64,000 nucleotides of DNA, taken from positions 86,625 to 150,624 of the forward strand of contig NZ_JH976441.1 in the NCBI RefSeq assembly GCF_000306965.1, read 5' to 3'. Of this stretch, positions 27,929-36,894 are shown in pieces. The number at the start of each line of letters is the position of its first letter. The first letter of the stretch is position 1. A model generated the notes under the pieces. The model saw only the letters and a list, made by a program, of their open reading frames with translations. It had not been told where the DNA came from and ran no database searches. Made by a program: the position numbers and the translations under genes. This stretch comes from Amphibacillus jilinensis Y1. GTDB taxonomy: Bacteria; Bacillota; Bacilli; Bacillales; Amphibacillaceae.

Positions 27929-30925
27929 ATGACTTTTCAAGAACGACTAAACAACATCTGGAAGAAAACTAAATCTTTGATCGATAAAGGTGTTATTCAA
28001 AAAGTTGCAAGAATTAGTTATGATGTGGTTTGGAATATAATATTATTTTTCATCGTAATTGGTATCATCGCTGTCTTCTTTATTGGAGGATTAGGAGCTG
28101 GATATTTTGCATCATTAGTCAAAGATGAGCCCCTCCGCTCACAAGAATCGATGGTTAGTGCTATCCACAATTACGAAGAAACGTCAGAAATATATTTTGC
28201 CGATGAAGTTTATATGGGAGAAGTGAGCTCTGATATTCATCGAGAAGAAGTGAGCTTAGATAATGTTTCTGATTATATTATTAATGGCATTATCGCTACT
28301 GAAGATGAGTATTTTCAGACACACGATGGTATTGTCCCTAAAGCGATTATGCGTGCCATGTTTCAAGAGGTTTCAGGTTCAGCTACGCAAACAGGTGGTA
28401 GTACGTTAACACAACAAATTATTAAAAATCAATTGTTAACAAATGAAGTATCATTTGACCGAAAAGCGAAAGAAATTATATTAGCATTACGACTTGAACA
28501 TTTCATGGAAAAGGATGAGATTCTTGAGGCTTATCTTAACATTGTCCCATTTGGACGAAATGCTAATGGTCGAAACATTGCAGGTGTCCAAACGGCAACA
28601 CAAGGGATTTTTGGTGTTGACGCTGATGATGTTAACTTAGCGCAAGCCGCTTTTTTAGCTGGACTTCCTCAGAGTCCGATCACTTATAGTCCTTTTAACA
28701 ATAATGGTACATTAAAGGATGAAGATGGACTTGAAGCCGGACTTAATCGGATGCAAACCGTTCTAGCAAGAATGGAACAAGCTGGTTATATAACTGAAGC
28801 GGAACGTGAAGAAGCATTGGCATTTGATATTGTTGATAGTTTTGCTAATCGTTCTCCTTCAGCCTTTGAAGAATATCCGTATTTAACAGAAGAAGTACGG
28901 AGACGAACAGAAGAGATCTTTATTGAGTATCTAGCTGAAGAAGATGGCTATACAATGGAAGATTTAGATGGTAATGACGAATTAAAAGAACAGTATCAAA
29001 TCTATGCCTCAAGAGAGTTATCTCAAGGTGGTTATAAAATTCATACCACCATCAATAAGGAAATGTATGATACTTTTCAGGACGTTGCTGAGAATTTTAA
29101 TAACTTTGGTCAAGATAAGACCGCACGAAATGAGCAGTCTGGTGCTGTTATTATGACACAAGATCCAGAAACAGGTGAAGATGTCCCCTTAGTTACGCCT
29201 GAGCAAGCCGGAAGTATACTAATTGATAATAGCACAGGTGCGATTATTGCTTTTGTCGGTGGTCGTGATTTTGAACAAGATAATCAAAACTACGCCACTC
29301 GGGTAAGTCGTTCAGTTGGTAGTACAGCAAAACCATTACTCGTTTATGCGCCTGCAATGGAGTTAGGTGTTATCCAACCAGGATCAATCATTGCTGATGT
29401 CAATTTAGACTATGGCGAAGGAAAAGGTTGGCCTAATAACTTTACAGTAGGTCGCTATTATGGTTTAGTGACCGCTCGAACAGCACTTGCCAATTCATAT
29501 AACGTTTCCGCCGCTTCTATTTTTCAAGATTTGCAACAAGAGACTGATGCGTTTACTGAGTACGGTGAAAAAATGGGACTTTCTCATAACAAGAATGTTA
29601 CGCTTCCTTCTTTTGCCATTGGGACTTATAGTTCAACGATTGAAGAAAACACAAATGCTTATGCAGCGTTTGGTAATGAGGGGGAATATCTTGAAAGTTA
29701 TATGATTGAAACCATTGAATCGTTAGATGGAGACATTATCTTTGAACATGAAAGTGAATCTGTTGATGTTTTTAGTACCCAAACAAATTATTTGATGCTC
29801 GATATGATGCGTGATGTATTAACACAAGGCACCGGTAGAACAGCTCGAAGTCAGTTGAGAAATGCTAGCGTGGACTGGGCTGGTAAAACTGGTACATCTA
29901 ATAATGCTGCTGATAACTGGTTTGTCGCAACTAATCCTAATGTCACTTTAGGGACATGGATTGGCTATAACTATAATCAACCACTTGATGATGGATATAG
30001 CGGAAGAACACAATCATTGTGGGCCGCATTAGTAAATGCCGCCACTGAAGTCGATCCTGATTTAATGGCGCCATCATCAAGGTTTTCTCAGCCTGATAAT
30101 ATTGTTTCACGTTCATTTAGTCTTGTTTCAGGCAAAGCTCCTTCTAAGATAAGTCAATCGCTCGGATTAGTGGGCAGTGACATTTTTAATGCAGCCTATA
30201 CACCGTCAAATGACGATGACAGCTTAATTGATGGAAGCTATGTGATTATGGATGGTGAAGCTGTCGTTGCAGGAAGTAATACACCAGAAGAATTCACACA
30301 AGATGATGGGGTCATGTTTAACCCAGATTGGTTGAGTGAGATGGGCTATGATCAGCTCGATGATATTAGTCAGTTAATTCCAGACAATAATTCTGCATGG
30401 GATGCGGTTGAAATTCCAGAATTAGTTGACATTGAAGATAACGGAAATAATCCAAATTCACCTACTTCCCTCTCCAAGTCAGGTAATAACTTGACTTGGA
30501 GTGCATCATCAAGTCGGTATGTTGTTGGTTATCGTATTTATCGTGCAGATGATCCAGATGATGATTTCTCTCTTTATGATTCAACGATTGATACAGATAT
30601 AAATGTCGGTAGTAACTCAGCTGTTTACCATGTCGTAGCTGTCAATTACTTTGGTCGTGAATCGGAACCTTCATCTTCTTATGTTGATGGTGAGTTTGAT
30701 CAAGACGATGAAGATGAAGATGAGGATAATGATACCGATGATGACAATAATGAAGACAGCAATAGAAGCCGTGGCAATAGAAATAATGATCATCCCTCAT
30801 ATCGTGATGAAGAGGAAGAAGATGAGGATAGTCAAGATGGTGATGATGGCAGTGATGATGCAGATAACGATGAAGACAATGAGAACGATGGTTCTGATGA
30901 TAACAGAGAAGAAGACGATGGTTAA
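27929..30925 (+). CDS. Class A penicillin-binding protein (PBP1A-like) with FN3 domain and acidic tail
   Basis: 998 residues. Cytoplasmic N-terminus, one membrane anchor (about 35-60), glycosyltransferase domain (ATEDEYFQTHDG, TGGSTLTQQIIKNQ, FDRKAKEI, ILEAYLN), transpeptidase domain with catalytic SVGSTAKP (SxxK), SYN and AGKTGTSN (KTG), a fibronectin type III-like module (about 840-915), then a tail of about 80 residues that is mostly Asp, Glu and Asn. It polymerises and cross-links peptidoglycan outside the membrane. RBS TAGGAGG. It occupies the tyrS-ccpA interval in place of acuABC/acsA. Confidence 0.95.
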   Translation: MTFQERLNNIWKKTKSLIDKGVIQKVARISYDVVWNIILFFIVIGIIAVFFIGGLGAGYFASLVKDEPLRSQESMVSAIHNYEETSEIYFADEVYMGEVSSDIHREEVSLDNVSDYIINGIIATEDEYFQTHDGIVPKAIMRAMFQEVSGSATQTGGSTLTQQIIKNQLLTNEVSFDRKAKEIILALRLEHFMEKDEILEAYLNIVPFGRNANGRNIAGVQTATQGIFGVDADDVNLAQAAFLAGLPQSPITYSPFNNNGTLKDEDGLEAGLNRMQTVLARMEQAGYITEAEREEALAFDIVDSFANRSPSAFEEYPYLTEEVRRRTEEIFIEYLAEEDGYTMEDLDGNDELKEQYQIYASRELSQGGYKIHTTINKEMYDTFQDVAENFNNFGQDKTARNEQSGAVIMTQDPETGEDVPLVTPEQAGSILIDNSTGAIIAFVGGRDFEQDNQNYATRVSRSVGSTAKPLLVYAPAMELGVIQPGSIIADVNLDYGEGKGWPNNFTVGRYYGLVTARTALANSYNVSAASIFQDLQQETDAFTEYGEKMGLSHNKNVTLPSFAIGTYSSTIEENTNAYAAFGNEGEYLESYMIETIESLDGDIIFEHESESVDVFSTQTNYLMLDMMRDVLTQGTGRTARSQLRNASVDWAGKTGTSNNAADNWFVATNPNVTLGTWIGYNYNQPLDDGYSGRTQSLWAALVNAATEVDPDLMAPSSRFSQPDNIVSRSFSLVSGKAPSKISQSLGLVGSDIFNAAYTPSNDDDSLIDGSYVIMDGEAVVAGSNTPEEFTQDDGVMFNPDWLSEMGYDQLDDISQLIPDNNSAWDAVEIPELVDIEDNGNNPNSPTSLSKSGNNLTWSASSSRYVVGYRIYRADDPDDDFSLYDSTIDTDINVGSNSAVYHVVAVNYFGRESEPSSSYVDGEFDQDDEDEDEDNDTDDDNNEDSNRSRGNRNNDHPSYRDEEEEDEDSQDGDDGSDDADNDEDNENDGSDDNREEDDG

Positions 30926-30989
30926 TAAAACGAATCTTCAAAACGAGTAACGCTTGGGTAATTCCCTAGCGTTATTTTTATTTAACAAA

Positions 30990-31023
30990 AAACAGCACAT
31001 TGTTTTAAAACAATGTGCTGTTT
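30990..31023. terminator. Terminator between PBP gene and motS
   Basis: AAACAGCACATTGTTTT is followed directly by its full complement, a near-perfect 34-base palindrome between convergent genes. A weaker stem (AACGCT/AGCGTT with T run) precedes it at about 30950-30981 and may end the PBP transcript. Confidence 0.75.
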
Positions 31024-31032
31024 ACTATAAGC

Positions 31033-31809
31033 TTAATTCAATGATTGTGCTAATTCTAAGATGACAATTTCAACTCTTCGATTACGTTGCCAATTATCTG
31101 GTGAATCATTCGGTGCTACTGGCCGAGTATCACCAAAACCTACCGCAATGAAACGCTCTTCATCAAAATCATTTGCGTCAATAATATGACGAATCACACT
31201 ACTTGCTCTCGCTCCAGACAACTCCCAATTCGAAGGAAATGCCGGTGTAGAAATAGGACGATTATCTGTATGCCCTTCTACCCGAACACTGTTCGGTATA
31301 TTAGAGAGTAATAATGCCACCTTATCTAAAAATGGCTCACCTTCTGATTTTATGACAGCTTCACCGGTATCAAACAGAATACGTTCCTGTAAAATAAGAA
31401 CAACACCTTGATCCGTGCGATTAGCTGAAATAACTTCTTGCAATTGATTCACTTCTAAAAAATCCTCAATTTCTTCTAACAATTCTTCCAATGACTCTTG
31501 ATCAGACTCTAATTCATCTTCATCTAAGCCGTCTTCTTCAAATAAATTCTGTTTAAAATTATCAAATTCTTCTTGTTGTTGATTCAAATCAGCACTATCT
31601 GACGGATTGTCCATTTCCACCGTAGAAGGAAAACCATCAAAAATCATTCGATTACGAAAAGATTCTGCCACAGCTTCAAACCGAGCTGCATCAATTTGCG
31701 ACATTGAAAATAGTAAAATAAAAAATACTAATATAAGTGTCATCATATCTGAGAAGGTGGTCATCCATTTTGGGCTACCCTTAGGTGGCTTTTTATTAGG
31801 ACGCTTCAT
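31033..31809 (-). CDS. motS: Flagellar stator subunit MotS (MotB family, Na+ type)
   Basis: 258 residues. Near the N-terminus WMTTFSDMMTLILVFFILLF holds the single membrane helix with the ion-binding Asp; SMSQID follows. An acidic linker (about 60-125) leads to an OmpA-like peptidoglycan-binding domain (VEGHTDNRPIS, NWELSGARA, GFGDTRPV, NRRVEI). MotS and MotP form the Na+-driven stator of the motor in bacilli. The start overlaps the end of motP by 14 bases; next to ccpA as in B. subtilis. Confidence 0.93.
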   Translation of the reverse strand: MKRPNKKPPKGSPKWMTTFSDMMTLILVFFILLFSMSQIDAARFEAVAESFRNRMIFDGFPSTVEMDNPSDSADLNQQQEEFDNFKQNLFEEDGLDEDELESDQESLEELLEEIEDFLEVNQLQEVISANRTDQGVVLILQERILFDTGEAVIKSEGEPFLDKVALLLSNIPNSVRVEGHTDNRPISTPAFPSNWELSGARASSVIRHIIDANDFDEERFIAVGFGDTRPVAPNDSPDNWQRNRRVEIVILELAQSLN

Positions 31810-32623
31810 TTGCTATACCCTCCACTGCATCTTCGCTTTCAACAGAACGGCGCTTACGCATATCATCAGATAGAAAAGCACTTAGTTTCTCTTTAAGAAT
31901 TCGTGGGTTTTGACCGGATTGCACACCAATTACACCTTCAATAATAATCTGTTTCGTAAATACTTCTTCATCTGTCTTGGCTTCTAACTTACCAGCCATT
32001 GGCATAAACACTAAGTTAGCCATAACTGCGCCATAAAACGTTGTTAATAAAGCAACAGCCATTTGAGGACCTAATGTTGTCGGGTCATTAAGATCATTTA
32101 GCATCAGAACAAGCCCAATTAATGTACCAATCATTCCCCATGCAGGTGCGTAATCACCAGCTTTCTCAATTATCATACGTCCTTTGGAATGTCGATCTTC
32201 CATTGCTGTTACTTCTGCACTCATGATGTCCTGAATAACTTCAGGCTCGATACCATCAATGGCTAATAAGACGCCTTTTTTAATAAATGGATCATCTACA
32301 TCTTCTAATTCACCTTCTAGCGCCAGTAGACCTTCACGTCTAGCACGTTCTGAAAGTCGTTCAAACAAGCTAATAAGCTCTTCTAAATTATGATCATTCT
32401 TGTTAAATGACTCCTTGACTACACGTCCCATCATCTTAACTTGATCAAGGTTAAAGTTAATAAGTAGCGCTGCTGATAATCCCCCAATTACAATAACCAT
32501 GGAAGAGATTTGAATAAAAGCTAGAAATCCATCAAAACCTCCACTACTTGATATGATTCCAAAAGAAATCATAATAATACCTAATGTAATGCCGATTGGT
32601 GTTAAAATATCTGTTTTTTTCAT
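31796..32623 (-). CDS. motP: Flagellar stator subunit MotP (MotA family, Na+ type)
   Basis: 275 residues, four membrane helices with a cytoplasmic loop between helices 2 and 3 (LFERLSERARREGLLALEGE, typical MotA family). Helices 3 and 4 carry GDYAPAWGMIGTLIGLVLML and MAVALLTTFYGAVMANLVF. It assembles with MotS to convert Na+ flow to torque. The ccpA-motP-motS order argues for the Na+ pair rather than MotAB. Confidence 0.93.
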   Translation of the reverse strand: MKKTDILTPIGITLGIIMISFGIISSSGGFDGFLAFIQISSMVIVIGGLSAALLINFNLDQVKMMGRVVKESFNKNDHNLEELISLFERLSERARREGLLALEGELEDVDDPFIKKGVLLAIDGIEPEVIQDIMSAEVTAMEDRHSKGRMIIEKAGDYAPAWGMIGTLIGLVLMLNDLNDPTTLGPQMAVALLTTFYGAVMANLVFMPMAGKLEAKTDEEVFTKQIIIEGVIGVQSGQNPRILKEKLSAFLSDDMRKRRSVESEDAVEGIANEAS

Positions 32624-32714
32624 ATGCTCTCTCCTTAACTAACATAAAATCTTTGGATGAAAGTGATCATGCCAAGGATTTGCAAGTTCGATATTTCGTA
32701 TATCGGCAATAATT

Positions 32715-33713
32715 TTATTTTGTTGAGCTTCTTTCAATAATTTGGTGTGGTAAAATGACATTCGAGTTTGTCACTTCTTCTTTGTTCATATACTTTGTTA
32801 GTAAACGCATAGCAACCGCACCGATATCATACATTGGCTGTACAATAGTGGAAAGCGTTGGTCGAACCATTGTTGCTAATCTTGTATTATCAAAGCCGAA
32901 CACTTCAATATCATCAGGTACACTTAAGCCTTTATCTTGAATGGCATGAATCACACCTAACGCCATTTCATCTGAAGCTACGAAAATAGCAGAAGGTCGT
33001 CTGTCTAAGCCTAGCAACTGATCAGCTGCTTCTATACCTGAACCATAAGTGAAATCACCACGGATAATATAAGCTTCATTTAAGCTTTGACCCGTTTCTT
33101 CTAGTGCACGTAAGTAACCACGATATTTTAATTCGTTAGCTGCTGTTTCTTCTACACCTGTTACAAATGCAGGATGTGCATGTCCATTATCAATTAATAG
33201 TTTAGTCGCCTCATAACCAGCAACTTCGTAGTCAATATTAACTGATGGAATCGTTTGAGTAGGATCTACTGTAGCTGCTAAAGCAACTGGTACTGGTGAC
33301 GTTTTGAACTGCTGTATATGCTCATCTGTAATACGTCCCCCCATAAATACAATTCCATCTACTTGTTTTTCAAGCATCGTATTAATTAATTTCACTTCTT
33401 TATCAATGTTCTGGTCCGAGTTACTCAATATAATATTATATTTATACATATTAGCAATATCGTCGATACCACGAGCCAATTCTGAGAAGAAAATGCTCGA
33501 GATATCCGGAATAATCACACCAACTGTTGTTGTCTTTTTGCTGGCCAATCCTCGTGCCACCGCATTAGGGCGATAGCCTAATCTTTCAATGGTTTGTAAA
33601 ACTTTCTTTCTTGTCGCAGGCTTTACATTCGGATTTCCATTCACCACTCTTGAAACAGTAGCCATTGATACATTTGCTTCACGTGCAACGTCATATATCG
33701 TTACATTCATCAT
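32715..33713 (-). CDS. ccpA: Catabolite control protein A (LacI family)
   Basis: 332 residues from the ATG at 33713 (GGAGG five bases upstream; the next ATG at 33710 is also possible). The N-terminal HTH ([20 protein letters not shown]) and hinge ([20 protein letters not shown]) are nearly those of B. subtilis CcpA, and the C-terminus [20 protein letters not shown] matches. With HPr-Ser-P it binds cre sites and directs carbon catabolite control. Four codons upstream were dropped for lack of a ribosome site. Confidence 0.96.
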   Translation of the reverse strand: MMNVTIYDVAREANVSMATVSRVVNGNPNVKPATRKKVLQTIERLGYRPNAVARGLASKKTTTVGVIIPDISSIFFSELARGIDDIANMYKYNIILSNSDQNIDKEVKLINTMLEKQVDGIVFMGGRITDEHIQQFKTSPVPVALAATVDPTQTIPSVNIDYEVAGYEATKLLIDNGHAHPAFVTGVEETAANELKYRGYLRALEETGQSLNEAYIIRGDFTYGSGIEAADQLLGLDRRPSAIFVASDEMALGVIHAIQDKGLSVPDDIEVFGFDNTRLATMVRPTLSTIVQPMYDIGAVAMRLLTKYMNKEEVTNSNVILPHQIIERSSTK

Positions 33714-33890
33714 TTCAACCTCCAATAGTAAATAAAATAATCGTTTTCCTAGTTATGTACAGTATAGCATAGTAAGCTATTTCCCATACTATATCGACAT
33801 CTTATGATTTAAAATACATACAATAGTATAACAAATTTCGCAAAACAAGTCTGTGGTTTCTAGCTTATTTTGAATTGAAAAAATCAAAAG

Positions 33891-33926
33891 GCCCTAAAAA
33901 TTACATTTATAGGCAATTTTTAGGGC
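33891..33926 (-). terminator. aroA terminator
   Basis: GCCCTAAAAATT (33891-33902) pairs with AATTTTTAGGGC (33915-33926); on the minus strand a T-rich tract (CCTTTTGATTTTTT) follows. Confidence 0.8.
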
Positions 33927-33934
33927 TATACTAC

Positions 33935-35002
33935 TTATTTCTGAACAACGACTTGATTCATAAATTGATCAAATTGTTCAAAATCCATTTGTTGTTGCGC
34001 ATCTGATAAAGCAACGGCCGGATCTGGATGTACCTCAGCCATAACACCATCTGCTCCAATTGCTAGAGCTGCCTTTGCAGCGGGAATTAATAAATCTCTT
34101 CGCCCTGTTGAATGGGTTACATCTACAATAACAGGTAAGTGCGTTTCTTGTTTCAAAATGGGAACTGCAGTAATATCTAGTGTGTTTCGTGTTGATGTTT
34201 CATATGTGCGAATACCACGTTCACAAAGAATGATTTGACCATTACCTCTAGAATTAATGTACTCTGCTGCATTAATAAAATCTGATACCGTAGCAGACAT
34301 CCCACGCTTCAGTACAATTGGCTTATTCACTTCTCCAGCCGCTTTTAACAACTCGAAATTTTGCATGTTTCTTGCACCAATTTGAATAACATCTAGATAT
34401 TCTGCTGCTTTTTCTATATCTGCTGGGTTTACAATTTCACTTACTACAGCTAAACCATATTCTTCAGCCACTTGCTTGAGAATTTGTAATCCTTCAAAAC
34501 CGAGCCCTTGAAAATCATATGGAGAAGTTCTAGGCTTAAAGGCTCCCCCACGAATAATTTTCAATCCTTTATTTTTTATTTGTTCAGCGACTTGAGCAAC
34601 TTGCTGGTAACTTTCTACCGCACAAGGTCCAAAAATAAAGTGTGGGTCTCCACCTCCAAAAGCTGCTCCATTAATATTAATAATGGTATCTTCAGCTTTA
34701 CGCTTTCTTGAGACAAGTAATTCCTTGCTGTGGTCCTTCTCTTGTAATTCTAAGCCCGCCTTGAAAATTTCTTTGAACAAATGAATAATAGTAGCATCTT
34801 GGAACGGTCCATTGTTATATTTTTTAATCAACTCTAGCATGTCACGTTCTCGTACTGGATCATATTTTTTATCTGCTCCATGATTTTCCTTTGCATGAGC
34901 CGTTTCTTTTACCAATTCAGCACGCTTGTTAATCAAGTTTAGTATTTCTAAGTTAACTTGATCAAGTTGTTCTCTTAATTGATCCAATTGTTGATTACTC
35001 AA
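33935..35002 (-). CDS. aroA: Bifunctional chorismate mutase / DAHP synthase
   Basis: 355 residues. An AroQ-type chorismate mutase domain (about 1-85, [20 protein letters not shown]) is fused to a type I DAHP synthase ([68 protein letters not shown]). It makes DAHP from PEP and erythrose-4-phosphate, the first shikimate step; the mutase domain serves as the feedback sensor in bacilli. It precedes ccpA as in B. subtilis, where it is called aroA. Confidence 0.95.
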   Translation of the reverse strand: MSNQQLDQLREQLDQVNLEILNLINKRAELVKETAHAKENHGADKKYDPVRERDMLELIKKYNNGPFQDATIIHLFKEIFKAGLELQEKDHSKELLVSRKRKAEDTIININGAAFGGGDPHFIFGPCAVESYQQVAQVAEQIKNKGLKIIRGGAFKPRTSPYDFQGLGFEGLQILKQVAEEYGLAVVSEIVNPADIEKAAEYLDVIQIGARNMQNFELLKAAGEVNKPIVLKRGMSATVSDFINAAEYINSRGNGQIILCERGIRTYETSTRNTLDITAVPILKQETHLPVIVDVTHSTGRRDLLIPAAKAALAIGADGVMAEVHPDPAVALSDAQQQMDFEQFDQFMNQVVVQK

Positions 35003-35210
35003 TCTGATTACCCCCTGTTAATGTTAGCTTATCCAAAAAGACAGCTTTTTTCTTTACTTTTAAAAACAACTCAACGACAATTAACCTAAACCATTAATTG
35101 TAGTATAATAAAAAGATATAATGAATAATTAGGGATTATTATAGCTAATTATTTCTCACTTGTCACTACAATGTTAAAATATTTAGTATTTTCTTTTAAT
35201 TTTAGTGATT

Positions 35211-36766
35211 GAGTGAATTTCATAATTCAGAGTCCTTGAGCCCCAACGAGTTTGAGAGATAAAAAAGGAAGTACCTCCCCAAATCTTGTATAATGGTAGT
35301 TGAGAGACAACCAAAAAAAGACTGGAGGAGTACCCCTTATGACCATTATACGACAACAAAACTTATTTGGCATCCAAGAATTATACGAGATGGAACCTAC
35401 CCAACGTTATGAAGCCATTATTTCAGCAATAGATTTGGATGCTATCTACCATGAAATAAACAAAAAATCCCGACTTGGTGCACCCGTAGCGTTGAATTAT
35501 GCGGCGATGATTATTTCTATGTTTGTACGAATCGTTGAGCGCATTCCGACGATGAAGGACCTGATCAAACGTCTGAATGATGACGTTCTATTTAAGTTGA
35601 ATTGTGGGTTTCTTGTGTCTGACAACACTCCCTCTGAAGCTGCCTATTCACGACTTATAACGAAACTGAGTGCCTCTGATGTGTTAGAGAAGTCACAAGA
35701 GAAAGTTGTTCTTCAAGCCATTGCTGAAGGCTTTATTATGGATGACACCGTCGCTATTGACGCCACCCATTTTGAAGCACGTGATCAAGCACCACCAAAA
35801 GAAGAAAAGCCAAAAGCAGAGCCTAACAAGCGCGGGCGCAAACCAAAAGACGAGCGAGAACAATGGCTGATGGAACAAGCAGAAAAGGAAGCAAAACTTC
35901 CCCTTTACGAAAAGAAAATAGAAGCTCAGTTGGATGTTCCTTTACATGAGTTACGTTCGGAAGTTCCTCAAGACCCTAAATGGGGTGTGAAAAAGAACAG
36001 CGAAGGAAAAAATGTCTTTTGGTACGGCTACAAAGGTCACTTAGCTGTTGGAACATCCAGTCAGTACATTTTACAGTCTCTTTTTTCTTCTGGCAGTCTC
36101 AATGATGGAAAAGCAGCTATTCCTTTATTAAAGGGAGTGGATGAATGCCTATCCTTGCCTTTTTTGACCTACCAGACAATGGATGCAGGATATGACTACG
36201 CCCCTATTTATGTTCAAGTTCATCGAATGGGAAACCAATCTGTCATTGCTTATAATAAGAAAAATGAAGCAGAACCCATTGGGTTTGATAAACACTTTGC
36301 CCCAACCTGTTTTAGGGAACATTCCTATCGTTATGATAGTTTTTATGCCAAGTATGAAACGTTGAAATACACAAGACCAAAAGAATGTAGCGACTGTCCT
36401 TTAGCTAACGAAAGTATTTGCCAAAAGGTTTATAAAGTAAAAATCACGACAGATCTCCGAAAATATACAGCCCCAGCTCGTGGGTCAAAAGCGTGGAAAC
36501 ATATATCAAAGCGCCGCTCAGCAGTAGAACGCGTCAATGGTTATCTAAAGGAATATTTTCAACTGGACAATGTGCGTTATCGAACTGGAAAACGAGCAAA
36601 AGTTCATTTTGACATCGTCACGCTTGTTTATAATGCATCAAAATTAGCAAGTGATCGTGTGAATTTAGTGTTAAATCAGCAACAAGTTGCTTAAAAAAAC
36701 TTTTTAAAACGATATCACTAAAATTCTGTAGGTCTTTAAATTTTTAAAAAGATGAATTATGAAATT
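35211..36766 (+). mobile_element. Insertion sequence copy 2 (IS1182-like)
   Basis: 1,556 bp, the same length as copy 1 (10200-11755), with an identical transposase protein and no difference seen where the DNA was compared. GATT adjoins both ends, possibly a short target duplication or chance. It lies between the divergent aroA and FtsA-like genes, 208 bases before aroA and 128 bases before the other, so it may alter both promoters. Confidence 0.9.
35339..36694 (+). CDS. IS1182-family DDE transposase (copy 2)
   Basis: 451 residues, identical to the copy 1 protein: VAIDATHF, TMDAGYD and SAVERVNGYLK supply the DDE triad, with the Cys patch before the last motif. Start chosen at the ATG following GGAGGAG. 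Intact and presumably active. Confidence 0.92.
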   Translation: MTIIRQQNLFGIQELYEMEPTQRYEAIISAIDLDAIYHEINKKSRLGAPVALNYAAMIISMFVRIVERIPTMKDLIKRLNDDVLFKLNCGFLVSDNTPSEAAYSRLITKLSASDVLEKSQEKVVLQAIAEGFIMDDTVAIDATHFEARDQAPPKEEKPKAEPNKRGRKPKDEREQWLMEQAEKEAKLPLYEKKIEAQLDVPLHELRSEVPQDPKWGVKKNSEGKNVFWYGYKGHLAVGTSSQYILQSLFSSGSLNDGKAAIPLLKGVDECLSLPFLTYQTMDAGYDYAPIYVQVHRMGNQSVIAYNKKNEAEPIGFDKHFAPTCFREHSYRYDSFYAKYETLKYTRPKECSDCPLANESICQKVYKVKITTDLRKYTAPARGSKAWKHISKRRSAVERVNGYLKEYFQLDNVRYRTGKRAKVHFDIVTLVYNASKLASDRVNLVLNQQQVA

Positions 36767-36894
36767 GATTCGATTTAATATTGAATATAAGCTTTTTATA
36801 CTTTTTCCTTTAATAATAAAAATGGTTTATGCGAATTGAAATTTTTTTGTTACACTTTAATTTATATAGCACGTGAATAGAAAGGATACAAAGA

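Noticed and set aside
30642..30950. Two 99-codon frames, His-rich and Met-rich, at the PBP tail
   Set aside because: Both are read-outs of the low-complexity GAT/GAA repeats coding the acidic tail.
35207..36770. Four-base GATT duplication as proof of the target site of IS copy 2
   Set aside because: Copy 1 has nine bases; four bases could match by chance, so it is only mentioned, not claimed.
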